64,000 nucleotides of DNA from Frisingicoccus caecimuris. Its GTDB lineage: Bacteria > Bacillota > Clostridia > Lachnospirales > Lachnospiraceae. The notes beneath the pieces are model-generated. The model worked only from the letters and a program-made list of their open reading frames with translations, had not been told where the DNA came from and searched no databases. Location of the stretch: positions 1 through 64,000 of the forward strand of contig NZ_SLXA01000003.1 of the NCBI RefSeq assembly GCF_004340975.1, read 5' to 3'. The translations under genes and the position numbers were made by a program. Shown here one piece after another: positions 44,608 through 53,684 of this stretch; the first letter of the stretch is position 1, and the number at the start of each line of letters is the position of its first letter.

Positions 44608-45165
44608 ATGTTTAACGTGATTAAAAATAAAGGAAATGTGGTTCGAGCTTATCAGCTGGGAAGGGATAGCGCAATAATAAATGAGTTAATTGCAGGCGGT
44701 AAAATTGAGAATCTGGGAGATGGAAACTATGCAGTCCATTCTCAGGAAGCAATCAATGGAAATGTGGGCGGAGAAGTGGCTAAAGCCGGTGATTGGATCA
44801 AAATCGATAGCAGCGGCTGTCCTTACCCGAATGATCAGGTCTATTTTGAGGCGAATCATTGTCATATAGAAGGTGATATCTATGAGCAGATTCCAAAACC
44901 TCTTCAGGCCTGGGATGCAGAATGTGCGATGTGTCCGGAAGTGGCATTCCTGGTTGAGAAGAAGGGGTTGATTATCAATGAGACCTCTACAGCACAGCGC
45001 TATTCGGCAGAACTCTGGGGAACAAAAGAGGTAGCTGCAGCAGATGCGGTCATTGTTTTTTATAGCATTTCCCGCGATAACAACGGTTGCATCATAGACG
45101 CGGATTTTAATTTTGTGGAACGGGGCGAGTTTAATAAAATATACAGTGTAGTCCAAAGCAATTAG
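44608..45165 (+). CDS. conserved hypothetical protein with PGDYI-like region
   Basis: 185 residues. The middle reads GGEVAKAGDWIKIDSSGCPY followed by PNDQVYFEANH, a motif I associate with a hypothetical family in gut Clostridia that is often near mobile or cell-envelope genes. No catalytic role is known. It starts after a roughly 100-base gap with an AAGGAGAG site, the first notable gap after the AAA+ gene, and may begin a second transcription unit. Confidence 0.6.
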   Translation: MFNVIKNKGNVVRAYQLGRDSAIINELIAGGKIENLGDGNYAVHSQEAINGNVGGEVAKAGDWIKIDSSGCPYPNDQVYFEANHCHIEGDIYEQIPKPLQAWDAECAMCPEVAFLVEKKGLIINETSTAQRYSAELWGTKEVAAADAVIVFYSISRDNNGCIIDADFNFVERGEFNKIYSVVQSN

Positions 45166-45218
45166 AAAGTTTCCGCTAACAAGATACCAATAGGTGTAAA
45201 TACAGGGGGGATGAAAAC

Positions 45219-48200
45219 ATGGCGAAGATTGGAGTATATCGATTGCGGATTTATGATCTGCTATATGAAAAACCAATCTGCAATTATGCAGAAGGCACCG
45301 GGAAAAAGAAACAGAGCAATGTCTTGATTCTCGGAACCGGTTGGACCGGTAACGAGGCGTTCAAGGCAGCCTTCTGGGCGGGACAGGCACTGGATACAGA
45401 ACTGAATATTACAGTTGCTTCTCAGAATGCAACAGCCTATAAGGAACAAGTTTTGTCGACAAAGTCGGATGCTTATATGCCGGCACTGAAAAAGTATGCG
45501 GAACAGAAGCATTATGCGAATCTGAAGTTTATTGATATCGATGTAGAAGAGGGGTTAGATGCTGCAGGATTGGCACCACTTGATTTTGCCGCAAACAGAT
45601 ATAATTATATCATCATCTCTCTTGGCGATGCAGAACATAACTGGCTGGCGGCATCAGAATTGATCACACAGATTGGTGCAGCACGATCCGAAAAGGAATC
45701 GAGTCCGTTCGGAGTTGTTGTAAATGTTTTTGACGAATTCTCTGATAATATTGGGGCGGACGAACAGGCAATGCTGGAGGAACATGGCGAAGAGAACGGC
45801 ATTGAGGTCCATTTCTTTGGAAATGAATCTGTCATCGGTACAGAATTGGAGCGCATTGCCCGCAACATTAATTTTAGTTACGGAATGAAATATGATCAGC
45901 GTATAAATAAGAAAAAATCCGATGAGCAGTTTGAAGCGAGCCGTATGGCGGAGTTTGTGGAATCGCCGATGGATTATGAGATCGGAGATGTTAATGTGGC
46001 GGCGAACTTTATCGGGGCGAAATATGCGGCAGATTCTTCGTTTGCATCCGTAGTTCATATCCCGGTAAAACTGGCCATGTGTAAGGACTCCGAACCGAAA
46101 AAGAATCCTCTTAATATCCTGAAGGAGGCCATTCGAAAGAAGAACAAGTTGTATTGGAAACTGGTCGCGCTTGAACATCGACGTTGGAACGCATATACCG
46201 TGACGCGCGGTTTCCGTGCACCGACACTGCAGGAAGAAGAAACGCTGTTGTATCGGGATGGCAATACGCATCAGGATAAACAGAGATTATTGCATATGTG
46301 TTTGTGCGATTGTGGTGAGAAAGCGTCCCTGGATAATGAATTTGACTATCAGTATGCTTTATGGCTGAAAAAGAAATGTCCGGCAAATGATCCCTCCGAA
46401 CTTGACAGGGCCAGTCTGAGAGCACACCAGCTCACAGAAAAATTGTCAGAGAAGATTGATTCCGATGCAATCTTGAGACGGATTGTTGGAAACAATACTG
46501 AATACTCGAATCTCAGACGTTCAATCTTGAAGCTTGTCAATGATGAGGACAATTCATTGGTGCTCTATCAGAAATCATTTGAAGCAGCAAAAGAATATGC
46601 TGAGAACATTTCCGGGGAGGAGGTTCATCAGCTGGATGAGGCAGATGAAATGCTTTCAGTTGTCAAAATCAGAAATGCCAGAATGGATTTCTTCAGTCTT
46701 GATGAGCAGCTTGTGGAAATGCTGCCATTTGTGCTATGGTACGGCAACAAATACGGAACGGTTATTACGATCAGTGACGGTATGTCCACGACCATGCATG
46801 ATGTGATCATTCCGACTTTGTTCTGTGCTCAGAATGCAGTGTTTATTGGCAAGGCCGTTAGCAGCAGAAAATATCAGGAAGCAATTTCAACGTATTTTGA
46901 AAGCCGCGGAGGCAATATAACGCCTCAATTTATAGCATTATCCTCTATGGATATGGACACAGTTTATGAATGTCTGGAGGAACAGATTGAAAAATACGGC
47001 CATCATGATCTGATTATCAATTGTGTACCTAATAAAGGATACGATGCTGTGCTTGCGGTCGGAAGGTTGATTGAAAAGTATCCGAGAGCCATTAATGCTG
47101 TTCAGTATCTTCCAGAGAAAGGAATCCTGTCTTTTTCTGCGGATAAAAATATCGGCGTGGGTCTGGATAATAAGAATTTTTCGCTGTCAGAATACATACA
47201 GCTTATGGGCGGAAGAGTGGAAAATGAATATGACAAGCTTTATGATACCAGAGAATATGAGTCACTTATGGAGCTGTTCAAGAAATACTGTGAACCGACT
47301 CGATACAAAAAAGGTGATGGAAAAACACAGGGAAGTTTTAATACCTGGGCGGTTGTGACTAAATTTTTTGCCCAGTCAGCGAAAGACACTCACTATGAGG
47401 ATAAAATAAAAAAGAATCTGGAAGGCGATGTACTACAATACACAGGAACTTTTTCTGAAAATGTTTTCCGTGACTCTATGATTGGAAATACCTTGAGTCA
47501 GTTGCAGGCATATCACATTATTCAAGGGTACAGTGACTGTACTGCAGATAAAGTAGTGACTGTCCGTTTTGAGTATGTGAATCCTGAAATCGCAGCTTTA
47601 ATGCACCAATTTGAACAGGACACTATTACAGAAGAAGATACATACAAGTCCTTAAAATTCATTCCAATGAATGGAGGCTTGAAGATTTCGAATCGCTATG
47701 TGCAGCAGGCACCGATACTGGCAGAAGGGGAAACGGACGCCCATAGAAAAGTCAAATTAGCCTTTCTGCAGGATCTTTCCAGGCGAGGTTATATTATCAA
47801 TTTGGCTATAGATGACAATGGAGATACGGTATCCTTTGTATTTCGGGATGATTCAACGATGCACCTTATAAAGACACAGGGACTGATTTTCGAATTGGTT
47901 GTGTATTATTTGATGCGTGAATCTGGTCAGTTCGATGATGTAGAGACCGGAGTGAAAATTGCCTGGGACGCAGAAGATGTCCCTCAGAAACAGCAACTAT
48001 TGGAAGAATTGAACATGAGCAGCTTCGGTGATTTGGGTTATAGCAATTACGTGCGGGCGAGAGGTGAAGTGATCAGGCACGCCATCATCCAGGAGGGGCA
48101 GTCCGTTAAAAATGAGGTTGATATCATTGCATTAAGAGGAATGAATGCAACAATGGTATCTTGTAAAACATCCGACAGTGACAACATGCAATGGGTTTAT

Positions 48201-48374
48201 GAAATCAAAGCAGTGTCGGATCACTTCCAGTCCACAGGTGTTATGGCAGTGGCTTCGGACTATACCGAGAAGAACAGAGCATCGTTTGTCGAACGGGCAA
48301 AGCAGATGAATGTACCGTTATGGGGGACGGAGACGCTTTGGAACCCGAAAAAGATGAGGGCACAACGAACTTAG
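45219..48374 (+). CDS. Rossmann-RyR-CARF-like-PD-(D/E)XK multidomain protein
   Basis: 1051 residues. A Rossmann/TrkA-N-like domain has VLILGTGWTGNEAFK near 35-49. A RyR (ryanodine receptor repeat) segment is LVALEHRRWNAYTVTRGFR at 315-333. A second Rossmann, CARF-like domain (about 490-660) has FVLWYGNKYGTVITISDG and LIINCVPNKGYDAVLAVGRL. A C-terminal DUF1887/Card1-like nuclease has E892, D968 in NEVDII and K983 in VSCKTSD. CARF-REase proteins such as Card1/Can2 are activated by cyclic oligoadenylates. No CRISPR is present, so the ligand source would differ. The start follows GGGGGGATG. Confidence 0.7.
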   Translation: MAKIGVYRLRIYDLLYEKPICNYAEGTGKKKQSNVLILGTGWTGNEAFKAAFWAGQALDTELNITVASQNATAYKEQVLSTKSDAYMPALKKYAEQKHYANLKFIDIDVEEGLDAAGLAPLDFAANRYNYIIISLGDAEHNWLAASELITQIGAARSEKESSPFGVVVNVFDEFSDNIGADEQAMLEEHGEENGIEVHFFGNESVIGTELERIARNINFSYGMKYDQRINKKKSDEQFEASRMAEFVESPMDYEIGDVNVAANFIGAKYAADSSFASVVHIPVKLAMCKDSEPKKNPLNILKEAIRKKNKLYWKLVALEHRRWNAYTVTRGFRAPTLQEEETLLYRDGNTHQDKQRLLHMCLCDCGEKASLDNEFDYQYALWLKKKCPANDPSELDRASLRAHQLTEKLSEKIDSDAILRRIVGNNTEYSNLRRSILKLVNDEDNSLVLYQKSFEAAKEYAENISGEEVHQLDEADEMLSVVKIRNARMDFFSLDEQLVEMLPFVLWYGNKYGTVITISDGMSTTMHDVIIPTLFCAQNAVFIGKAVSSRKYQEAISTYFESRGGNITPQFIALSSMDMDTVYECLEEQIEKYGHHDLIINCVPNKGYDAVLAVGRLIEKYPRAINAVQYLPEKGILSFSADKNIGVGLDNKNFSLSEYIQLMGGRVENEYDKLYDTREYESLMELFKKYCEPTRYKKGDGKTQGSFNTWAVVTKFFAQSAKDTHYEDKIKKNLEGDVLQYTGTFSENVFRDSMIGNTLSQLQAYHIIQGYSDCTADKVVTVRFEYVNPEIAALMHQFEQDTITEEDTYKSLKFIPMNGGLKISNRYVQQAPILAEGETDAHRKVKLAFLQDLSRRGYIINLAIDDNGDTVSFVFRDDSTMHLIKTQGLIFELVVYYLMRESGQFDDVETGVKIAWDAEDVPQKQQLLEELNMSSFGDLGYSNYVRARGEVIRHAIIQEGQSVKNEVDIIALRGMNATMVSCKTSDSDNMQWVYEIKAVSDHFQSTGVMAVASDYTEKNRASFVERAKQMNVPLWGTETLWNPKKMRAQRT

Positions 48375-48404
48375 ATTACTGGAATAATAGGGTAAACCTA
48401 AAAG

Positions 48405-48452
48405 AAGGCGGCATCTGCCTATCATGATATCTATCAACGGGACTGCCGCCTT
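48405..48452. terminator. bidirectional terminator between convergent genes
   Basis: AAGGCGGCA (48405-48413) and TGCCGCCTT (48444-48452) form a perfect 9-base stem with a 30-base loop. It separates the 1051-residue protein gene from the inverted gene. Confidence 0.75.
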
Positions 48453-48472
48453 TAGTTTAGATTTTGATCCAG

Positions 48473-51328
48473 TTACAAGGTCTTTTCTTTAGATGTGGGA
48501 TGAAGCCATTCCAAAGCTAATAACTTTTGAGTATCTCGTATATTTAATAAATCATAGGTGAAAAAATCTTTGTTCATGCCACATTTGGCTAATAATTCAT
48601 CTTGAAGGATTTGCAGGTCATAATAGGAGCATATGCACGGATGCAGTTTGGCCACAAACAGTTGTGGGCGAGGGTTGCCATTCTCATAAGCAAATACAAC
48701 ATCATCGATAGAGGCAGGCATCCAACCACGCGAGATCATCCATTTTACCCAACGGGCATGCTCCCACTCGGCTATTTTTTGTTCTTCGTTTGCTCTTTCT
48801 TTAGACGATAGAAATCTGCTGAAACGATTCGAAAGTGCTTTTAACTGATTCACCGAAGAAAAAACAGTGGATTGGCAAATACTCCATGCCGCAGGGATAA
48901 TTTGATTATGCTCATCATCTTGAAATTGAAATATACGATAAGGCATACTTAATGCAGATGAATAGGAACTATCCTGATTGTATTGCCTTAAGTAATATTC
49001 ATGGGTGGCTTTTTTCCAATGATCCGTTTGATTGATGACATCGTCCAAAGTGACGCCATTGTATTGATAATGAATGCAGCGAGCTAATTCTTCAAAGGTT
49101 CCTCCGGTAATATTATTCCAGGAATAACGCTTAGATATTTCTCCAAATGGAATAAGATTCCATGTATTAAACCAGCGATCTCCCTCATCTTCCTGTTCGA
49201 CGACTAATTCTTTGCTGAGCCAGGATAAATTATCATCTTTGCATAGAAAAGCGACAGGTGAAGGCACAATGAATTCCTGTTTCTTGTTTGCAAATACACT
49301 GTTTCTGATCAGGAGTTCTTTGATCTTCATTGCAAGAGATAGATTCTCTTCATCGGAGTCTGTTGCAACAACAAAATAATTATATCGTGAGACATTTAAC
49401 AATTCTGCAATTTGACGGTATAGTGTCGGCGATGAATAATCAATATCTATTCCTTTAATGTCTGGAAATTCAATGCCATCAATATTCAAATTGCCTTTGG
49501 CCATACCTGGGTATTGTGATTTGATATTCATTACAAATTGTTCCCCGGCATTGGCAAGGACAGTTATTCTATTTTCGATAAGATCATCTTTGAATCCCAT
49601 CATCCAAAACGCTTCCCGAACAAGCCATTCTGCTACGCGGGTATCCCCCAAGACGGTAAAGTTTAAGATTGGCCTCTCCTGTCCTGTTTGAATTGCCGGT
49701 AAATTGAAATTAATTGATTTAACCGGATAGAATAGCGGATGGAAAGATAGTAATTGCTGTGCCGCTTGTTTATCGTCATCTAAAATGTAAACGGCTATCT
49801 TATAATTTGCTAAATGACTTAATGCGGTATCGACAAGAGGTTTTGCCTTTTCAAAGTCATGTCGTATAAATACCTCATAATATTCTACGGATTCAGGAGA
49901 CGAGTCCTTGATTAACTGTAAAAGAGAGAAGAAATCCTGCATATTTTTCAGTGGATGATCATCAATAAATAAGAATCTGCAATGGCAATTGTCATAGATT
50001 ATTTTTTCAATAGATTCGAGATTGAACTCGGTAAGATCATCATTCCACGAATGAGGAATTGTTTTAGCAAAAGTTTCGGAATAAATATTTCGTGTATTTA
50101 CAAAGCAAGTTCCTTCATTAGCTGTTTCGGGCCGCTCATATTGAGGTTCCACCGAAACATTGTTGGAAGCATTCCAATCATCTTTAGCCAAAGGATAACC
50201 AAGACGATGGCTTAAGCTGAGGTAATCCTGGGCAGTTTCTCCTGATGGAGAAATATAAAGTCCGATTTTGATGTATTTATAAAGCATATAACTTGCTTCC
50301 CCGCGGTAGTTCTCATCTACCGAAGGAGAAAAATGAAGGATTTTCTGACAATTCTCACAGCATTCTTTTACAAATCTGGGGTCAGTTTGCTCAGAACCGT
50401 AAAAAATGGAGCGGGAGCGCGCTAACAATTTAATTGCCCTTTCTTCATTCTTCAAACGTATCGCTTTTTTATTGCCACATTCTACAGCTTTATTTAAATA
50501 GGCTTCGAAAAGTTTCTTGTTATCCAACTGGTAGGCGCGTTTAGCCAGAAGATAATTTGCTTCTCCTTTTTCAAAAGGTGTTTTCAAAGGAAACACCAAT
50601 TTATCCTCCAACTCTTTTAAAGTTCCCTTTTTTTCTTCTACCAACTCACGTGCTTTCTCCAAAGCTAAGGATTCCTCATGTTTGGGTAAAGGTGGGAGTA
50701 TTAAATCTTGTAATGCAAAATCGTTTTCCTCGAAAGGCTTACCACAACCGAAGCAGAATAAAGTAGAAGCGATCGCAGATAGTATGGCTAATGTGAGCGA
50801 ATATTCATGGGCATCATTTAATGCAGACAACCTCTCCATGAGTTGCAATGGGGTATCAGGAATATTGCGTAAAACCTCATCGATTGCAAGCTCTAAAGGT
50901 TCGTTGTAATCAGTATCCGGCCCTGATACAGGAATGAGTTCTTCCCAAATGGATTTGAAAGCTACTATATCCGGATGGGTCTTATAATCCCAGTCTTCTC
51001 CAGATTTGTTTTTCTGTGTAATGAAATAATCCCTTACATTTTTAAAGCGGGAATGTATGCCATCCTTAGCATAATACATATATCCGATGTATTTTTTGAC
51101 ACTGCTGGACTCTGTGTCTCTTTCGGGGGCAAATGCTGTAATATATAGTTCTCCCTTAATATGAGTATCAGATTTTGTATCAGAAACTCGCATGAACATT
51201 TTATCCATAAATTCTTTTTGTTTCATGGTCTTCTTACACAAATCAGGATTGCAGCATATTTCTTGATGCAATTTAGCCCAGGTGATGCCGAGGCTTTGGT
51301 CTCGCATGGAAAAAGCATATTGTGCCAT
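48473..51328 (-). CDS. large Rossmann/TrkA-N-RyR protein with helical repeats
   Basis: 951 residues, the only minus-strand gene in the cluster. The N-terminal third is helical with SEL1/TPR-like spacing (ANYLLAKRAYQLDNKKLFEAYLNKAVE). A middle Rossmann domain starts NFTVLGDTRVAEWLVREAFW. The C-terminus carries a RyR segment (EWEHARWVKWMISRGW) from about residue 852, with the usual AKLHPCICSYYDL closing motif. It shares both domains with the 1051-residue protein next to it. Lower GC and inverted orientation suggest separate acquisition. The start follows GAGAGGAG; an earlier in-frame ATG at 51364 lacks a site. Confidence 0.65.
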   Translation of the reverse strand: MAQYAFSMRDQSLGITWAKLHQEICCNPDLCKKTMKQKEFMDKMFMRVSDTKSDTHIKGELYITAFAPERDTESSSVKKYIGYMYYAKDGIHSRFKNVRDYFITQKNKSGEDWDYKTHPDIVAFKSIWEELIPVSGPDTDYNEPLELAIDEVLRNIPDTPLQLMERLSALNDAHEYSLTLAILSAIASTLFCFGCGKPFEENDFALQDLILPPLPKHEESLALEKARELVEEKKGTLKELEDKLVFPLKTPFEKGEANYLLAKRAYQLDNKKLFEAYLNKAVECGNKKAIRLKNEERAIKLLARSRSIFYGSEQTDPRFVKECCENCQKILHFSPSVDENYRGEASYMLYKYIKIGLYISPSGETAQDYLSLSHRLGYPLAKDDWNASNNVSVEPQYERPETANEGTCFVNTRNIYSETFAKTIPHSWNDDLTEFNLESIEKIIYDNCHCRFLFIDDHPLKNMQDFFSLLQLIKDSSPESVEYYEVFIRHDFEKAKPLVDTALSHLANYKIAVYILDDDKQAAQQLLSFHPLFYPVKSINFNLPAIQTGQERPILNFTVLGDTRVAEWLVREAFWMMGFKDDLIENRITVLANAGEQFVMNIKSQYPGMAKGNLNIDGIEFPDIKGIDIDYSSPTLYRQIAELLNVSRYNYFVVATDSDEENLSLAMKIKELLIRNSVFANKKQEFIVPSPVAFLCKDDNLSWLSKELVVEQEDEGDRWFNTWNLIPFGEISKRYSWNNITGGTFEELARCIHYQYNGVTLDDVINQTDHWKKATHEYYLRQYNQDSSYSSALSMPYRIFQFQDDEHNQIIPAAWSICQSTVFSSVNQLKALSNRFSRFLSSKERANEEQKIAEWEHARWVKWMISRGWMPASIDDVVFAYENGNPRPQLFVAKLHPCICSYYDLQILQDELLAKCGMNKDFFTYDLLNIRDTQKLLALEWLHPTSKEKTL

Positions 51329-51506
51329 ATATCGTACTCCTCTCTTACAGTTTCTCAGTTTCAAATTTCTGTTTCTATGGTGGGATTGCGATGTTTTCCA
51401 AAGAAACAGTAAATTTTTCTTGTATCAAGTGAGACATTAAAACGCTCATCATAAGTGTAACATAATATTCCTGATTTGTATTAAAAAAAAGAAGGAGGAT
51501 GCATCT

Positions 51507-52274
51507 ATGGATAGAAGGAAATTGCGTAAGCAGCGTCATAAGAAGTTAGGCAATGGAAAAGGAAAGAAGGTGGGATTTTCCGAGTCGATTGGTTTGAAGA
51601 TTATCGGCTGTAGAGACGGACGAAAAGGTTTTCCTCGTCTGACAGGTGATAATGCATGGTATTCCACCTTTATGAACCGTGAAGTGAACAGCTATGAAGA
51701 ATTTTGCAGCCACATCTGGGGCAGTCTTCAGATTGAAAATGAAGATGAATTCACAAGACTGGAACAACTAATGGACGGAATCCGCCAGAAGAAAGAACAT
51801 CTGGAAGCTGCCAGATACGATTTTCAGGTTGCCAGTCAGAGAGAGAAAGAAGGGGAGACTTTCAGAAAAAAAGGCGAAGATAAGCTCACAGATGCGCAGG
51901 TTAAGACAAGACGTAAGGCGGAGAAAGAGAAAAATCTGGCTCCGTTAAAGAGCAAGGTCGCAGGTCTGGAACAGGAGCTTAAGGAGGCAGAAGAAGCGTT
52001 CTCTGGTCTACATAGCAAGTTGATAGAAGATGATAATACGACCAGACTGATCTGTCATCGTGTGAAGGATCACATACTTATGCGCATTGATGTGTATTGG
52101 AATTCGGCGTTGATGCGTCATCCGGAGGGAGCGGACATGCCAGTAATCCCGACATTGGAACTGAGAAATGATGCTGAGGAAGCTTATTTACAGCCTCATA
52201 AGGAACTGATGAAACGCGCAGCTACAATTCATGAGGCGATTCAGGATGAGGCTCATAAAAGAGAGGTGGCTTAA
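51507..52274 (+). CDS. coiled-coil protein, unknown function
   Basis: 255 residues. A very basic start (MDRRKLRKQRHKKLGNGKGK) precedes a globular segment and a long charged coiled coil (about 88-175). Its stop lies directly next to the start of the following gene (TAAATG). It has no membrane segment. It may be a structural or adaptor subunit of the membrane complex encoded by the next genes. Confidence 0.6.
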   Translation: MDRRKLRKQRHKKLGNGKGKKVGFSESIGLKIIGCRDGRKGFPRLTGDNAWYSTFMNREVNSYEEFCSHIWGSLQIENEDEFTRLEQLMDGIRQKKEHLEAARYDFQVASQREKEGETFRKKGEDKLTDAQVKTRRKAEKEKNLAPLKSKVAGLEQELKEAEEAFSGLHSKLIEDDNTTRLICHRVKDHILMRIDVYWNSALMRHPEGADMPVIPTLELRNDAEEAYLQPHKELMKRAATIHEAIQDEAHKREVA

Positions 52275-52712
52275 ATGTTTGGAAGAAAGAAACAGGAACA
52301 GGGTCTGTTTAACACGATGGATGATTCCAGGGTTATGGTACATGACTTTACCCGTCGCTATCTGTACGAATCCTATCGCTCTGTAGATTACAGAGTATTC
52401 CATAAGCTTTGTGAGGAAGAGATGAAGCCGAAGTTGGATCAGCATCTGGAAGCATTGATTGCCGGAGAGGTGGATGATGCAAATGGTGATATGCTCGATA
52501 ATATTATTTTTGGCCCATATCGTGAATCTGTGCCGGAGCTTGGTGTTCAGAGACTGAATCATAAGGATATGAATCGACGTCTGGCAGCCCGCAGAACAGC
52601 CGACCGTGAGGATTTCGTAAGGCTGGGATTCGAACGCCAGGAAGAACTGGCGCGATTGGAAGAAGAGTATAAAGAAACCTGTAACAAGATTATGGCTGCA
52701 GAGGAGGGTTAA
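52275..52712 (+). CDS. small helical protein, unknown function
   Basis: 145 residues, immediately after the coiled-coil gene, starting MFGRKKQEQGLFNTMDDS. The C-terminal half is a charged helix (FERQEELARLEEEYKETCNK). No family recognised. Its stop is 2 bases before the next start, so it belongs to the same translational unit. Confidence 0.6.
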   Translation: MFGRKKQEQGLFNTMDDSRVMVHDFTRRYLYESYRSVDYRVFHKLCEEEMKPKLDQHLEALIAGEVDDANGDMLDNIIFGPYRESVPELGVQRLNHKDMNRRLAARRTADREDFVRLGFERQEELARLEEEYKETCNKIMAAEEG

Positions 52713-52714
52713 GC

Positions 52715-53671
52715 ATGAGCAAGAAAAGTAATAATATCTGGTCGCTTAATAGTAAAGGTGAAATTATGAATGAGTGCATGTATCGTAACAACAGAAAGCG
52801 CTTTAAGGCGGATACACCGTTTGATAACAGCATCGTCCCGTATCTGATCATGATCTTCTGTGCAACAGTCGATGGATTTGTATTCTACTCTCTGTTCAGT
52901 AAGATTTCTTATGACAGTCCAATGATGCTCGGCGTGCAGATTGCAGGTTTTCTGTTTGGATTTGATGTTGTGCCTATCTTTATCGGCATCCAATACAAGC
53001 GGCTGCGTCAGGGCCTGACGAAAGATAAGTTTATTTTGGTTATGGCGCTGATTGTATGTGGACTGGCATTTTCGATGAACATTGCGCTCCGTGTAACGAC
53101 CATTGACCTGATTTCACCGTCAGCAGTCCGTACGGTAACCAGCTATATCGGCACAGCAACTCAGGAGACTACAGAATCAGGCATTGATCCGACGGCCATT
53201 GCGCTTACTATTTTCGGTATGGGCATTCCGGTTGTGACATCCCTGGGAAGCTGCCTGATCAGCTTTATCACATATAACCCGCTTGGCATCAAAAAGCAGC
53301 GACTGGCTGAAATGATTGAAGATACCAGAGATGAGGTCAGACGTTTCGATGCCATCATCGACGATTATGATGCCGAGCCTGATTTCGCTGAGCAGCTCGA
53401 AGCAGAAGATGAAGCTAAGTACGAAGAAATGAAGAAGATGCATAGAGCTATGGTGGTCGGTTATTGCGATTATGTGAGAGAGCGCCTGAAGGAACATCTG
53501 GGAAATCCGACCTCCAACAATGTTCTTTCTGAAGAAATCTGTGAAAACATTCTTGCCAGACTGGATAAAGAACTGGCATGTCTGGATGGTCAGACATCGC
53601 ATACCGTTGATATGTCAGGCAGAGACACAAAATACACTATGATGCTCCGTGGCAACAGAGCAACAGCTTAA
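52715..53671 (+). CDS. membrane protein with cytoplasmic coiled-coil domain
   Basis: 318 residues with four membrane helices (IVPYLIMIFCATVDGFVFYS, MLGVQIAGFLFGFDVVPIF, FILVMALIVCGLAFSMN, ALTIFGMGIPVVTSLGSCLI) followed by an acidic cytoplasmic helical region (about 200-290). No enzyme motif. It lies between the coiled-coil genes and the lipoprotein, suggesting a trans-envelope assembly. Confidence 0.65.
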   Translation: MSKKSNNIWSLNSKGEIMNECMYRNNRKRFKADTPFDNSIVPYLIMIFCATVDGFVFYSLFSKISYDSPMMLGVQIAGFLFGFDVVPIFIGIQYKRLRQGLTKDKFILVMALIVCGLAFSMNIALRVTTIDLISPSAVRTVTSYIGTATQETTESGIDPTAIALTIFGMGIPVVTSLGSCLISFITYNPLGIKKQRLAEMIEDTRDEVRRFDAIIDDYDAEPDFAEQLEAEDEAKYEEMKKMHRAMVVGYCDYVRERLKEHLGNPTSNNVLSEEICENILARLDKELACLDGQTSHTVDMSGRDTKYTMMLRGNRATA

Positions 53672-53684
53672 GGAGAGATGAACA

